Assembly (NCBI GenBank): GCA_961205875.1 | Contig: OY540817.1 | Location: 16,341,001-16,405,000 of the forward strand | Length of the DNA stretch: 64,000 nt | Direction of reading: 5' to 3' | From: Sialis fuliginosa | Taxonomy: Eukaryota; Arthropoda; Insecta; Megaloptera; Sialidae | Shown: positions 1-11,645 of the stretch, piece by piece | Numbering within the stretch: the first letter of the stretch is position 1 | Layout: every line of letters begins with the position of its first letter | The notes under the pieces: model-generated | The model's database searches: none | What the model was told of the DNA's origin: nothing | The model's input: only the letters and a program-made list of their open reading frames with translations | Position numbers and translations under genes: made by a program

Positions 1-414
1 CTTTTATGTATAAAACTTAAAAATTACCGATTTAGTTTTGTCAATGGACTAACAATGTACATAGGTGTGTATATTTTAATAAAATTACACGAAGTTTAGT
101 TGTTTATTAAATTTGTAAGTTGAATGACCCAACTCACGTTAGTTATATTTAAATTATTTAATTAATTGTTATATGTTGTACATTTTATAAAAAAACTATC
201 CCTAAAACCTGCAGCATTGTTATTATAGATTAACAAAATAAGTAACGAATTTTAATAAATATAAAAATTTCAAACATCAACTATTCTTTTTTCCAAAGCT
301 TACTTAAATTTATTTTTGAATGACGCCTCGACTAACAAACATATTTTAGTTTTCCATGGCAATTGTGATTTTTATTCAATGATGAATAAAATGCATTGTA
401 TCTTTGTTATGAGT

Positions 415-540
415 TGTTTTATTATCGAAGATACGAGAAGTTTTGTGATCGTTTTATAAAAAGAAAAAAATATTTTCTCCGATTTCATAATTTTTATTCG
501 ATAATTCCCTTTCATTAGGACAAAGAACTTTTATAACCGG
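415..540 (+). repeat. dispersed repeat family R, short fragment
   Basis: Only the first block of the family is seen: 'atcgaagatacgagaag', 'tgtgatcgtttta' and 'ttctccgatttcata'. It precedes the piggyBac-type MITE directly. Confidence 0.5.
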
Positions 541-551
541 TTTAGTATTAA

Positions 552-655
552 CCTTTAAAGGTCCGACATTTTTCAGTTCAAAAGTGATGTTACAGATATG
601 GCCAATTAATTTATATGTGGGCCCAACATGTCCAACTGAGCCGGTCCTGTAAAGG
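552..655. mobile_element. piggyBac-type MITE, 104 bp
   Basis: The element is flanked on both sides by TTAA (548-551 and 656-659). Its ends are CCTTTAAAGGTCCG and, inverted, CCTTTACAGGACCG, 12 of 14 matching. TTAA target duplication and CC-starting termini are the signature of piggyBac-class elements. It contains no coding capacity. Confidence 0.75.
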
Positions 656-3584
656 TTAATACGTGTTTAAGGCAGTATTGTCTTTTTATATGTTTTTATT
701 CGCATCTTAAATTTAAAAAAAAATGTGTAGGAAATTTTATAATACTTTTTGTTTTTGGGGTCAAAGTGGTCTCCTCAAAAAAAATGTGGGTGGGTGGTGG
801 GAAGCACATCTTCACTTGTAGTCATTTGAAACAAAAAAATTAAATATATATATTTATTTTATAGACTTGTCTCTATCGTATTACCTACAATTAGACTTTT
901 ATATTAATAAATAACAAAATGGCGGACTTTGTAAAAAATGACAAAAATCGTATTTTTTTATTTCTCGATCGATTGATTAGAATTTCAGTTCTGCTTCTCA
1001 CCAACCGAAAAAGGGTAGTTTCGAGAAAAACGCGTTTAAATATTTAGTAACAGATGTTACAATAACAAGGCCCATTCTCTTCTGTGTGCTATAACTTCGT
1101 AAATACTTTGAATTTCGGTTTAGAATGTTCACAGTATACTGTCAATCTGTCAATATATTTTACTTTCAAAATAAGTATTAAAAAAAATCGAAAATTTTAA
1201 ATAATCACACTGCAATACTGCTTTAATACTAAACCGATTATAAAATTTCATAACTGTATCACAATGGGTTCTCAAAATATTAAATCAACACTAATTTTAG
1301 GCTAAATCTTTGGGGATCTGTAGCTCCATCACGAAGAGTTTCCAGACACATGTTTATATGAAACTTTTTTCAAGTTTGTTTCATCCTGTACATCATTTTG
1401 AGTCAAATTCATTAAACATGCATATGAATAATAAAATAAAAGAAATTGCAGTTAACACTGACCTACCCTGCCTAAAGGTCACGACTTTGGTGTTTGATTC
1501 CTAGACAAAAGATTTTAAAAGTATAATACATAATTTAATATTCATTGAATACACCTATATTTGTAGGTATCCTAGAAAAGAATGCGCTTATAAATATTAT
1601 AATTGTTTGTTGTAAAATGCATATATGTTTTTTATTATGTGTATGTACTCGTACATAATATTGTTTTTAATTTAATTTGCAGTTTGTATGTACATACATA
1701 TGTATAATGTGCATTCAGTGGTTAAGTGTGTAATTATTTTACGATTTAAATGATAATTTTTGTGTTTAGAAATATCCTAAAGTTGTATTTTTTATTTAAC
1801 GTTTTTACATAAGTATATACCTAATGTTTCTTTTTTATATATGTATGTGTATACAAAAAATGTACAGTAATTGATTTTTACTTAATTGGCTACATATATA
1901 GTCCTTCAGAAGTCAAATAGATTAACATATTTTTTATAGATTTTAATGATACTAAATTAAAGGTTAATGGAATAATAAAATAAAAATTTTTGTAGCTATT
2001 ATTTCATCACATAAAAGAATCTAGTTATTAATGAAAGAACCTAATTAGAAGAGTATCATTAATAAATAATAAACAATTAATTAACGCTGTTGAAAGTGAC
2101 AAACATTTTAATTGTTATTTTTACATTAATGAACTAGATTTATATTGTATTATTTTATAATTTAATGAAATGAGGAAGTAAATAAAAAGTAAACTATCAT
2201 CACAAATAAATATAAGAACATACTTATTACGATTTCGAAGCATTATATATGTGGCTAAAATAAAAATTCAAAGAGATATCACATGGAAAATAATAAGTAA
2301 AAATATATTTGATTTTAGAATTTTGTATCTTATTGTTAGTGATGGAAATTGGTAAAAAAAAATACTGGACCGATTTTCATAAATCTTTCACAAAATGATT
2401 TACAAAAATTTTGCGATAGCACAGGATAGGTGGTAATCGTATAGACATGGAAATTGTATTCTTTTCTTTCAGGAAATGTAAACTCTTATGTACGTTACTA
2501 AAAACATGAAATTAATATAGTTTATTTTATCATTAATAGAGTACCTACACCCAAGTAAAATATTTTGTTGCACACATGTATTTAATTTATTTAATAATTT
2601 AATTAGTCTTGATTAAGAGAAAGCATCGAAGTGAGCGGTCGGTGGTTTTATTACGATGATCTTTTTATGGCTTCATTTATTTGACTCTGTGAAGATATTA
2701 ATTATATCACTGTAAGATAGTTAGAGAAAGACGAGACTAGTTCCTCGTCACGAAGATAAATCACAAACTGGATTTAAAAACGAAACCGTTAATTAATATC
2801 GATACGTGATTTGTAGTCGTCGCGAATTCGGGCTAAGTTTGTGTTACTTGCAATGTAAAATGTTACCAGGTATCCGTTCTATTAAAATAAATAAATATTC
2901 AATTAAAAATGAAATTATTATAGTTGAAAACCAGGGCCGCTTTCCGCCAAGGCTCGTGAGACCATGACCTAGGGCTAGTTTTGACAAAGGGTTTGGTAAC
3001 CTTGTTTAGGTAATAAATAAAATTCAAATTAAATAGTTGATCTGTTATAAAATATAAATAATACATCTACTTGGATGCATTTAAATTTTCAAGGAAAGAG
3101 GTTCGGTAGACCTTATAACAACCAATGTTAGTCCGTATATTACAGTTGTAAAATTTAGCATCTTTTCTTAAATGTCACTTTCGTCATTTCCATGTATATT
3201 ATCCCAGATGCTTTAAATTACAATTGAATTTAGTGTGTATGAGAGATGATAGTTTCAAATAAACGTTTCTCTGTTAACCAATTATCGTTGAAATACTTTT
3301 AAAGACAATATAAAACATTTATTATTAATTAATTTAAAATTCAAAATAAGTGATATTTATTTTAAAATCTGAATGATACGCCAATGACTCGTGGAGCGAT
3401 ATGGTAACAACGCTAGGTAATGTGTTATTTGTCCTTTATCTTTCGTTGTCTAAGGGTAAGACTGTCAAGCGAATGGGGATTAAATAAAATTAATTTTTAC
3501 TAATACAATAAAAAAAAATTCGTTTTCAAGATATTATTTTCTGTATGATAATGTATATATAAAATCTTGTAGTGTCCACAGAAG
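656..3584. other. no gene recognised
   Basis: AT-rich sequence with simple repeats ('tatgtatgtacatacata' near 1690) and the repeat fragment at 1220-1430. A hAT-like fragment 'ccagggccgctttccgcc' occurs near 2932. No coding signal. Confidence 0.5.
1220..1430 (+). repeat. dispersed repeat pair, copy 1
   Basis: 'taaaccgattataaaatttc', 'tcacaatg', 'tttggggatctgtagctcc', 'tcacgaagagtttcc' and 'gacacatgttt' occur in the same order as at 33260-33440. Non-coding. Confidence 0.55.
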
Positions 3585-3985
3585 CAGTGGCGTAGATAGC
3601 TTTTTGCGATGGGGGGGATATGACTTAGTATTTAATCTCATATTTTTGGTTCAGGGACCCTCAATACGTGTTATTCCGTTAAAATCTCAAGTTCGATTTT
3701 TTTCATGATTACTATACTTTTTTATACAGTACATTTCATGTACCTATGTATAATAAAAAATATAAAAAAACGTTTAAAACAATTAATTTTCCTTTTTAAA
3801 ACCGACTAAAAAGCTGAAAATAAAATTCTATTAGACTCTTTTCGTACTAACTATTGCATTTAAAAAAAAGTTGATTTTGTTCATACTAGAAGAGTTTACA
3901 AAAATGTCTTTGAGTTTTCTCATGAAGTAGACTCATGGGGGGGGGGATTGATCCCCTTGACCCCCCCCCCCTATCTACGCCACTG
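3585..3985. mobile_element. hAT-type non-autonomous element, 401 bp
   Basis: Perfect 15-bp terminal inverted repeats, CAGTGGCGTAGATAG and its complement, sit next to C/G-rich tracts. The 8-bp flanks CACAGAAG and CACATAAG match at 7 of 8 positions, as expected for a hAT target duplication. The interior is AT-rich and non-coding. Confidence 0.8.
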
Positions 3986-6900
3986 CACATAAGTTTATTT
4001 TGTATATTATACAGAATCAAATATCTTGAAAATAGAGTTTCTTGTATTAGACAAATCGAAAAAAATAAGAAAAATTGAAATATAGAGAACAGTAAAAATC
4101 TGTGCATTTAATATTATTGAGAAATGTCACATGCACACAAAATGAGGATTCTTGATTATGTAATAATATACAAAAGTAAAATTATTGTGTCACTGTAAGA
4201 TGTGACCGAATTAACGACGCAGCCTACACCCAGAGGCTAACGATAAACCACCTTTCTACAACCAAATACAGATTTTTCAACATCGTTATTACATTAATAA
4301 AACAACCCATCAATACAAAACTGGAATCAGCATAATAAAATATACATATAAAATGAAAATACTCTTTTCCTGTTTGCGACTTTTGGCCGGTAGTGTACAT
4401 GCATTCAGTTACACATATACATACAGATGTCACTGGACAGATATGCACTTTCTCGCAGACTGGACACTGGCCGGCCGGTTACTGGGTCACCGCAACCTGG
4501 CCAAGGAACTGGCTGCAGATAAAGCCGATGCAAATCTTCAAAACCCAAGTGTTCTAATCACGTCATTCATAACGGCTTTTGTATAGACTATCTATATCTA
4601 TGTATACCAGCTGCATTTGAGTGTGTGTGTGCGGGGGCGTTGATGTAGGTCATCACTTTATAAGAATGTCGTTTTTTTTGTAGAGCGGTGGTTTATGGAT
4701 CTCTTTTATAAAGAAATTTTTAACATCCTTTCGCTTGTAGCGATATTTTTTTGAAAGTTTTGATAAAGGCGAGTCCATTTCAATAACTGGTTGTTTTTTC
4801 CAGAGAAAGATTTCACTGTTCTGATGTAATATGAAATGCAGTTTTAAAATTTGTTCCTCATCTAAATCTATATGTATATACCGGGTGTTTTTTTAAAGAC
4901 TTTCCAGCGGATTATTTCCAAAATAACGAATTTTCAGAGAAAATGTTTCATACAAAAGTTACTGACAATATGGGTTGACTTTCAAAAGGTCACCTTAATG
5001 GTTTTCAGGTTCAACTTTTCTTTTTCAAATCTAAACCTATATTTTTTGTTGCAGATTCGTAATTTACGAGGAAAAATAAGCAACTTTTACCTGAAACATT
5101 TTTTCTGGAAAAGTCCATTTCTTATGATATGGAGCAAAACAAAAATATAAAAATACTAATTATTGAGACTTTTGAATAAAGTTGACTTCGTCCGAGTTTT
5201 ATTTTGTCTATTATAGTCTGTATATTGCATTTGGTTCAAGTAATACTGTTATTAAGAAATGTACCGTAATATACGGTGCAGAAGTTATAGAAAAAACATG
5301 AAAAACAGTTTTGATCTTTTTGATCCATTGATGGTCATCGGTGCGTAAACGAACTATTATTATCAAAAATTGTGTATAGTCATTATACCGTCTTCTGAAT
5401 ATTTGTCTGTTACAAGTCCACTTTTGAAAAATATTGAGATAAGCGGAGAAAATTAATTTTTAATAAAAATTTTATAATTTTCATTGTTCAAATGGTAACA
5501 AAAATTAAGATTGGGTTTCATATCACCAATAATTGTTTATATTAAGTCCGTTTATCTATAATTAATTGCTGTACAAACTTTCAGAGTTCATTTATCACAA
5601 AAGTAATTTTCTTGACTTGTAACAAACAAACTTTCAGGTGACGATACATATAAACATAAAAATTGTTTATATTTTGAAAATTATCATAAATAATTATTGT
5701 AGATTGGGTCTTGAAAAATAACTGATATATAATTAACGGTATGGAGAATATGAGAATATATTATGAATTTCATGTTCCATAATATTTTTTTTAATTTAAA
5801 ATATTTTTAAACGAAAAATTTTCTTTTTCTTATTTTTCGTTTTTTTTGGGCAGCGCATGTGTATCATAGGCTCCAACAATTTTTTAAATAAATTTTGATT
5901 TGTATTAAATTGATTTTTTTGGGGGGATGGGGGCGAATATTTTTAAAATAGGTCTTGAGTACGTACTGAGACAAACATTTTTCCAAAAAATAAATTGGTG
6001 CATTTTTACAGTAGTTATCGTGAACGAAAGAAAATTTTAATCCAGACACATACCCAGTAATACCCACAGACACACGCACAGCCGCCATGCGGAACACAAC
6101 TTATCTTTTCGTTTTGAAGGTAGTACAATCAGAATCTGCTCTTATCTTAGACACAATCTTTCAGAACATGGAAGTAAAAATACATAAATCGGATAAGTGG
6201 TTCTCGAGTGATAAGCGCACTGATACAATCAGAAGACAATACAATAAAGTAAAAATAGACGTACAAAAATTTAATTAATATGTATTTATAAATAACACTA
6301 AACTAAAATATAATATTTGTTTCGAAGTATTAACATAATAACAGAGACACTAATACAATAATAACTGTACATGTATACCTACCATTCTACATTTTATGTT
6401 AATTTCTACAAACAAAACAGTTTGGATGGTTTGATTTAATTGTTTCATGTGAATAATGTTATTCTTATTTTAAAATACAAACTTACAACTTATTGTCTTA
6501 ATTTAATAGGACAACTTCAACACCATTTCTAGGTAGATTAAAAACAACAAATTATATATGATTTTTATCTTAACGAGTAAAATTATTTATTTCTAGATCT
6601 GCATTGGGTTTAAAGAAAGTATCTTATCTTTATATTTATTTATTTTTATACCGTGTGAATACAAAAAAATATGTCTGGCTACATAGTACTCTGGAACTAT
6701 AAATCAAATAAACTTTGGAATAGTCTCATAGTGTCGTTGTATGGTTCAATTTTGTGAATTAAAATTTAAGATCATTTGGACTAAGAACTTAGTATAGTTA
6801 CAACTCTGTTAATTAAAAAAAACACCAATATTCGGAGAGTTTAATTTACTTTAAGTTTTTAAATTTGATCTTGGTGTAGATTTTTTTAACAAAAAAAAAA

Positions 6901-7475
6901 CTACTATATATATTTTGTTATAAAATAAAAATACAATTTTTATTTGTCAGTAAACAATAAAATGACGTCCTTAATTTTTTTTATCAGTTATCATAAATAA
7001 GTAATACCAATTTTGGTGGTAAAGAATAATTTTTCAATGTTATTTAAATGTGAAACGAGACCCCCCCTTTTTTTTCGGCACCACTTTAAATTGAACTACA
7101 GGGTAATCCTTCGGCAAGGATTTATTTTAGGTCATAACTTATTTCGTAATGAGAGCGAAAAAAAAACATTTTTTTGACACATCTTAATGTACAGTATATA
7201 AGTACCAAAAGGCGTTTGTGCCTTATGTTGCATGTAATTACTAACTACTTCTTTCTTGAGGAAACTAGTATCAGTATTTGTAATTACTGCGATCCAGAAA
7301 TTATAACTTTATAACTATAATAAAACTAAAGGAGGCGACAAACTGCTAGATGAATTTACAGTAAAGCTTATAACTAATCGTCGGGCTCTTGTACCGTTTT
7401 ACATGGTTAATGTTGTTGCATTGAGTGCATAAATAAAGAGCAATGTTTACATGTACTTTAATTTTACTAGATATA
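3986..7475. other. no gene recognised
   Basis: AT-rich. Apart from the GC patch at 4441-4560, it holds a repeat fragment beginning 'ccgggtgtttttttaaagac' at 4881 and the short dispersed fragment near 6190. Short open frames here have no coding bias. Confidence 0.45.
4441..4560. other. GC-rich patch of unknown role
   Basis: The plus frame reads DWTLAGRLLGHRNLAKELAA and then DKADANLQNPS, after a pyrimidine-rich 'ctttctcgcag' that could be an acceptor. It is vaguely ankyrin-like in rhythm. It lies 7 kb before the first pipe exon seen, so a 5' pipe exon or an unrelated exon are both possible. Low confidence. Confidence 0.22.
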
Positions 7476-7960
7476 AGGTACTGGCACCAGTCTTGGATAT
7501 GACCCTAGTAATGGCTATTTTTTAATTAAATGTGCTGAATTAGAAATATTTGTTGATATTTGATTACTACCATATCTGAATATTAATCTATATACATTTA
7601 ACTCTCTTACAGCGTGATTTGATGACAATCAGCCAATAGGTGTCAAAATAGTGGACATTTAAACTAATTATTAATACAATTATTTGTGTCGTAGTACTTA
7701 TCATTTTATATTCATTAGCAAGTGTCCATCACTTCGTGCTCATTACTGGTTTTAGTTTATCCATTACTGGAGAAAAAACATAAAACATAAAAAATTAAAA
7801 AAACAAACTATATTTGCGGACGTCGGTAATTAAATTGATTAAATAAAGAGTTACTTTTTTATAAGTAACATGAGTTCATGAGAATTACAAAAAAGAAACC
7901 CGTCGATCATAAAAACAGTAAACTTTGCTTTTATAGCGGCTATAACTGGTGCCAGTACCT
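7476..7960 (+). mobile_element. TA-flanked MITE, copy 1 (full length, 485 bp)
   Basis: Terminal inverted repeats AGGTACTGGCACCAGT at both ends, flanked by TA on each side, which fits a Tc1/mariner-type TA target. The interior is non-coding. The same interior recurs at 25.7, 34.1, 48.3 and 60.5 kb, and a deleted version at 55.1 kb. Confidence 0.82.
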
Positions 7961-8509
7961 TATATATTTGTTACTTTTTACAATAATCTCTACATTTTTA
8001 ATTGTCTGTAATATATATAACTGACTTTGACAATTCACTGAGAGAGTTTTAATAGCAACAATGGGCCACGCATTCCTTTGTAGAAATAACAATAAGCACA
8101 AAGGTCAATTGTGTTGCTTACAAATCATTATATGAATTTTTGTGCGAATCTATTATTAGGAAATAAAATATATAGGAAGTAAATGGTTTTTTATTTCCAG
8201 TAATTTTAGGTTCGGCTTAAGTAGTGCGTGAAACACTAGACACATCTTTTTATTGTATATTTTTTATCCCACCGTTTAAAATTACATGTATTTTTTCTGA
8301 TGCATTATTTTATAAATAAACGATATTTACAATTCAATTATTATTCTATTATAATTGAAAAATGGATGATTATATGTTAACTTTCCTATTTCCTTTTTAA
8401 TAATACATCACTTTATTATTGTTGAAACATTAATAAGTACAATAGTTGTAGTATCAGTCTAACACATCTGAATTGTAACAAATAATAAATTAATAAATAT
8501 TCATTATAG

Positions 8510-8666
8510 AAGTGGTTCTAAAACTTTTTCTGGTGAAAACACATATCTAAAATAAACAAATTTGCAATGTTTTATAAATTCAGTTCTCTTAGAAAATAAT
8601 TTTTTTAGGATATTGAAAATTTGTCTAAATTTAAAAATTCACAGCACTTCGTTTGAGAACCACTGG
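8510..8666. mobile_element. hAT-like MITE, about 157 bp, degraded
   Basis: The ends AGTGGTTCTAAAACTTTTTC and GTTTGAGAACCACTG are inverted copies of the common hAT terminus (cagtggttct). No matching 8-bp target duplication is visible (cattatag against gtttaaaa), so the element is old or a boundary is off. Confidence 0.5.
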
Positions 8667-9344
8667 TTTAAAATATGGAACTAATAGTTAAATAATTTAT
8701 ATTAAAAAAGTTTCTACGTAACTTAATTTCTGAATCTGTAATTATTAAAGATTTTCTGTATTTATGATTTATAAAAATGTATTTTTTGTACATATTAAAT
8801 TTCCAGCAGAATTATCTGTTACTATTTTAATTTTAATTTTTGAGCTTTCTAAATTTTATGTTTCTTTTTTTACAGATTATTAACATAACTGGGTAATACA
8901 TTTAAATATAATTAGTGAAATTGTCAAGATAGCATGTTAAAGGTGCATAAATTTAAGATAAAATGTATATCTATGTATATCATCACAGATACAATTTTTA
9001 TTAAAAGTGAAAATTCATTTTTTATTTATCTATATTTTGTTTTGAAACTTGATATTTCGTGTCTTCAATCGTTTAAAATAAAAACTTTATTGAAATGTTT
9101 CGATTTTGTGATATTACAATGCAAGGTTCATACTTCATTTTATTTTTAAATATTATTTTAAAATAAAGTAAGTGATTAAATTTAATTTTTACAATTATTT
9201 AATGATTAACCTTACTGAAACTAATTTTCAGAAACTTTTTCTATAAACAATTTTCAAAATATAGTTTTAAATAAAAATTAATAAATAATTGCTATGCAGA
9301 TATAGAACAAACACCATTGTTATTACCCCAAATATATAAATTAA

Positions 9345-9620
9345 TATACCTTCAAGTTAAAAAAAAAATATTCTAACAATATTTACAATATTTCGCGATA
9401 CGTGCTTAGACTGAATATACAGTTACAGATTTAATTACGACTAATATGGTGTTCTGTAATTTCCAAAAAACTGTTTAGGTATATACTTTCAAGTAAAAAA
9501 AAGAAATGTTCCAAGTGTTATCTCCATTTATAAATATTATTGCACGTGTTAAGACTGTGAATACACAATCACAAAGTTCTAATTACGTAGAGCACTTTGT
9601 TCTGTAATTTGTCTGAATGA
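9345..9620. repeat. two-unit diverged tandem duplication, about 135 bp each
   Basis: Unit 1 (about 9345-9470) and unit 2 (about 9478-9615) share in order 'atatacYttcaagt', an A-rich tract, 'cgtg-ttaagactg-gaata', 'ttacga/gttctaattacg' and 'tgttctgtaattt'. No coding content. Confidence 0.6.
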
Positions 9621-10787
9621 ACAATACCATTCCGTGAGAGAGTATTTATTGTTTGAAAGTATTTCACTGATACTTGATCTATCTGTTTTATTTTTACACA
9701 AATACGGACATTTCCGGAACATTTTTTTGTTTGGGAATCTTACCTTTCGTTTTATGAAAAGTCTAAAGTATTTTAGAATGGAATGAAAATTTACATAAAA
9801 TCTATATCAGTATTTTGAATTATTTTATGTTAATTAGTAAAACTTTGAATTAATGGACTAACTAGAGCAAGTAGTATCTGATAAAACGTATAATAACGTA
9901 AGTTTTTTGAAAGAGTTAGATTAAAAATTGACAATTAATTTTGTTTGCAATTTTAATTTTGTCTCAAAAGTTTAATTTTGCAGATGAAATAACCAAAGCT
10001 CTTTATATCGAGGTTTAACTGAATTGCGCTATGAGAAGATTATACAAAATCGAGTTTTTAATAATAGTTTTAAATACTTCTGACTTCATCCAATGTATAT
10101 TAAAAATATATTCTATATGTATAGTCATAAAATTTTATACAGGTATTTCCTCTTTACGAATTAATTAGTAGGTAAAGCAAGCAATCTTAAAGTGGGAGGC
10201 AATTGTTAAGTCACGAAGAAGAACTGTTTAATGTCTGTCAATAAATATTTAACCGGAAGAGATTTGAGTTGAAGTTTTTTCATATTTTTACTAACAATAT
10301 ATTTATTTGAATGGTTTGACATATATTCAGCATCATTTTCGTTGCTATCTCGTTCAACGTTTCGTTACATATTGCAGCGGAAGTTTACAAGAAACCCAAA
10401 CTTTCTTAATTTAAAATTAGTTCATTAATTTTAATCATCCAGTTTGTCCTATTTCAATTACAATTAGTATAGTGACCATCTTATGACCTTTAAAGGTAGT
10501 ACTGTTCCCTGGCGCCTCTTTTCTTAAAATATTTACCGTTAACACTCTGTTTTGTGCTATAGATTAATAGTTATTTTTTTAGAAAGTTTACTTGCACGAG
10601 GTAAACCATTTAAACAAATACCAAATAACATAAATAGTAATAATGATGATGGTACTGATAATAACGTGGTTTAGAATCGTTCAGAAGCCTCAATTATTAA
10701 TTTATGTATGTTTTTCTTAACATTTTATCTCCCACTTATCTATATTTATTTCGAAACATCAAAATTATTTTGACTTTAATTTTTTTT

Positions 10788-10932
10788 GAAGTGATCAAAT
10801 CAGATCTTCATAGATCTGCATTTTGATACAAATTCAAAACGCACTGGATTCTGATCTGTGGAGATCTGCAAAGATCTACAACGATCTACAAAGATCTTTA
10901 GAGATCTTTGTAGATCTGATTCGATCACTTCA
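10788..10932. repeat. AGATCT-rich foldback element, 145 bp
   Basis: The ends TGAAGTGATCAAATCAGATC and its near-perfect complement (GATCTGATTCGATCACTTCA) form an inverted repeat of about 20 bp. The hexamer AGATCT occurs at least seven times between them, often in 'agatctacaa/agatctttg' contexts, so the interior can also fold. It is probably a small foldback MITE. No clear target duplication was seen. Confidence 0.6.
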
Positions 10933-11505
10933 TATCTATTTTTTCCCCGGGAGGCTAAAATTTAACCGAATTTTGTATCGTGGCACTTTCAAAAACACTC
11001 ATAACGTATTCTGGTTTATTCAAAAAGGCCACAAAGAGAAACTCGTCTTGAGATTCTTTGTAATAATAACTGACCAAAACGCGTTTTGATAATATAGGTA
11101 TGGAAATGCCACAACGCATTATGGACGCTTATTAATGTAGCCATAACGCAATGTGATAAAAATATTTGTGCAAAATTAATTAACAACTTTATTACAACTA
11201 GTTGTAAACTCGTTTGTTAATATCAGTAGTGAACAATATCAAATAATAATTATTTTATTAAATCAACTTTTTTTACCACAAAAATTTCAACATTTGCTAG
11301 ATATTTAATAAATTGATGTAATTTTTTAGTCGTGAGAACAATCGAAACTCAATTTTTGTTGTTTTTACCTTTGTAGAATTTAAAGCTCAACCGTTGGAGT
11401 TTTAGTCCATCCCGTCATGAAAAGTTTTTGCCTAATCCTGATTTAGGAGTTTATATTACATGGCCAACATTCTAGTATGCTATAAAATGTTTATTGTTTT
11501 TATAG

Positions 11506-11645
11506 AACGAGCGAGTTGGTGGCGTTGATGGCGATATCCGCAACATTGTTCCTGTTCTTCCACACGCGAGACCTCAACACTAGACTCAAGGAAATGGAAG
11601 TCAAGCTACAGCCAGATGTCAGTCTGTCGTCCAATCAACTATCAG
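11506..11645 (+). CDS. pipe: pipe exon a: cytoplasmic edge, membrane anchor and stem
   Basis: The acceptor is 'tttttatag' before 11506 and the donor is gtaata at 11646. The exon enters with one base of a split codon and leaves with one base (G). It reads TSELVALMAISATLFLFFHTRDLN, then a charged stem with KEMEVKLQPDVS. The signal-anchor helix directly follows a short polar stretch, so the missing upstream exon probably encodes only a short cytoplasmic tail with the start Met. The in-frame ATG codons inside the exon fall within the hydrophobic helix or after it, so they are unlikely starts. Confidence 0.88.

Larger units (their letters stand above)
8667..11505. other. no gene recognised upstream of the first visible pipe exon
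   Basis: AT-rich DNA with the tandem duplication at 9.4 kb and the AGATCT foldback at 10.8 kb. It is probably 5' intron of pipe. I could not find a phase-compatible start exon. Confidence 0.4.

Noticed and set aside
4872-5150. 92-residue open frame beginning near 'ccgggtgttttttt'
   Set aside because: Looks like a dispersed repeat translated by chance; no domain and no coding bias.
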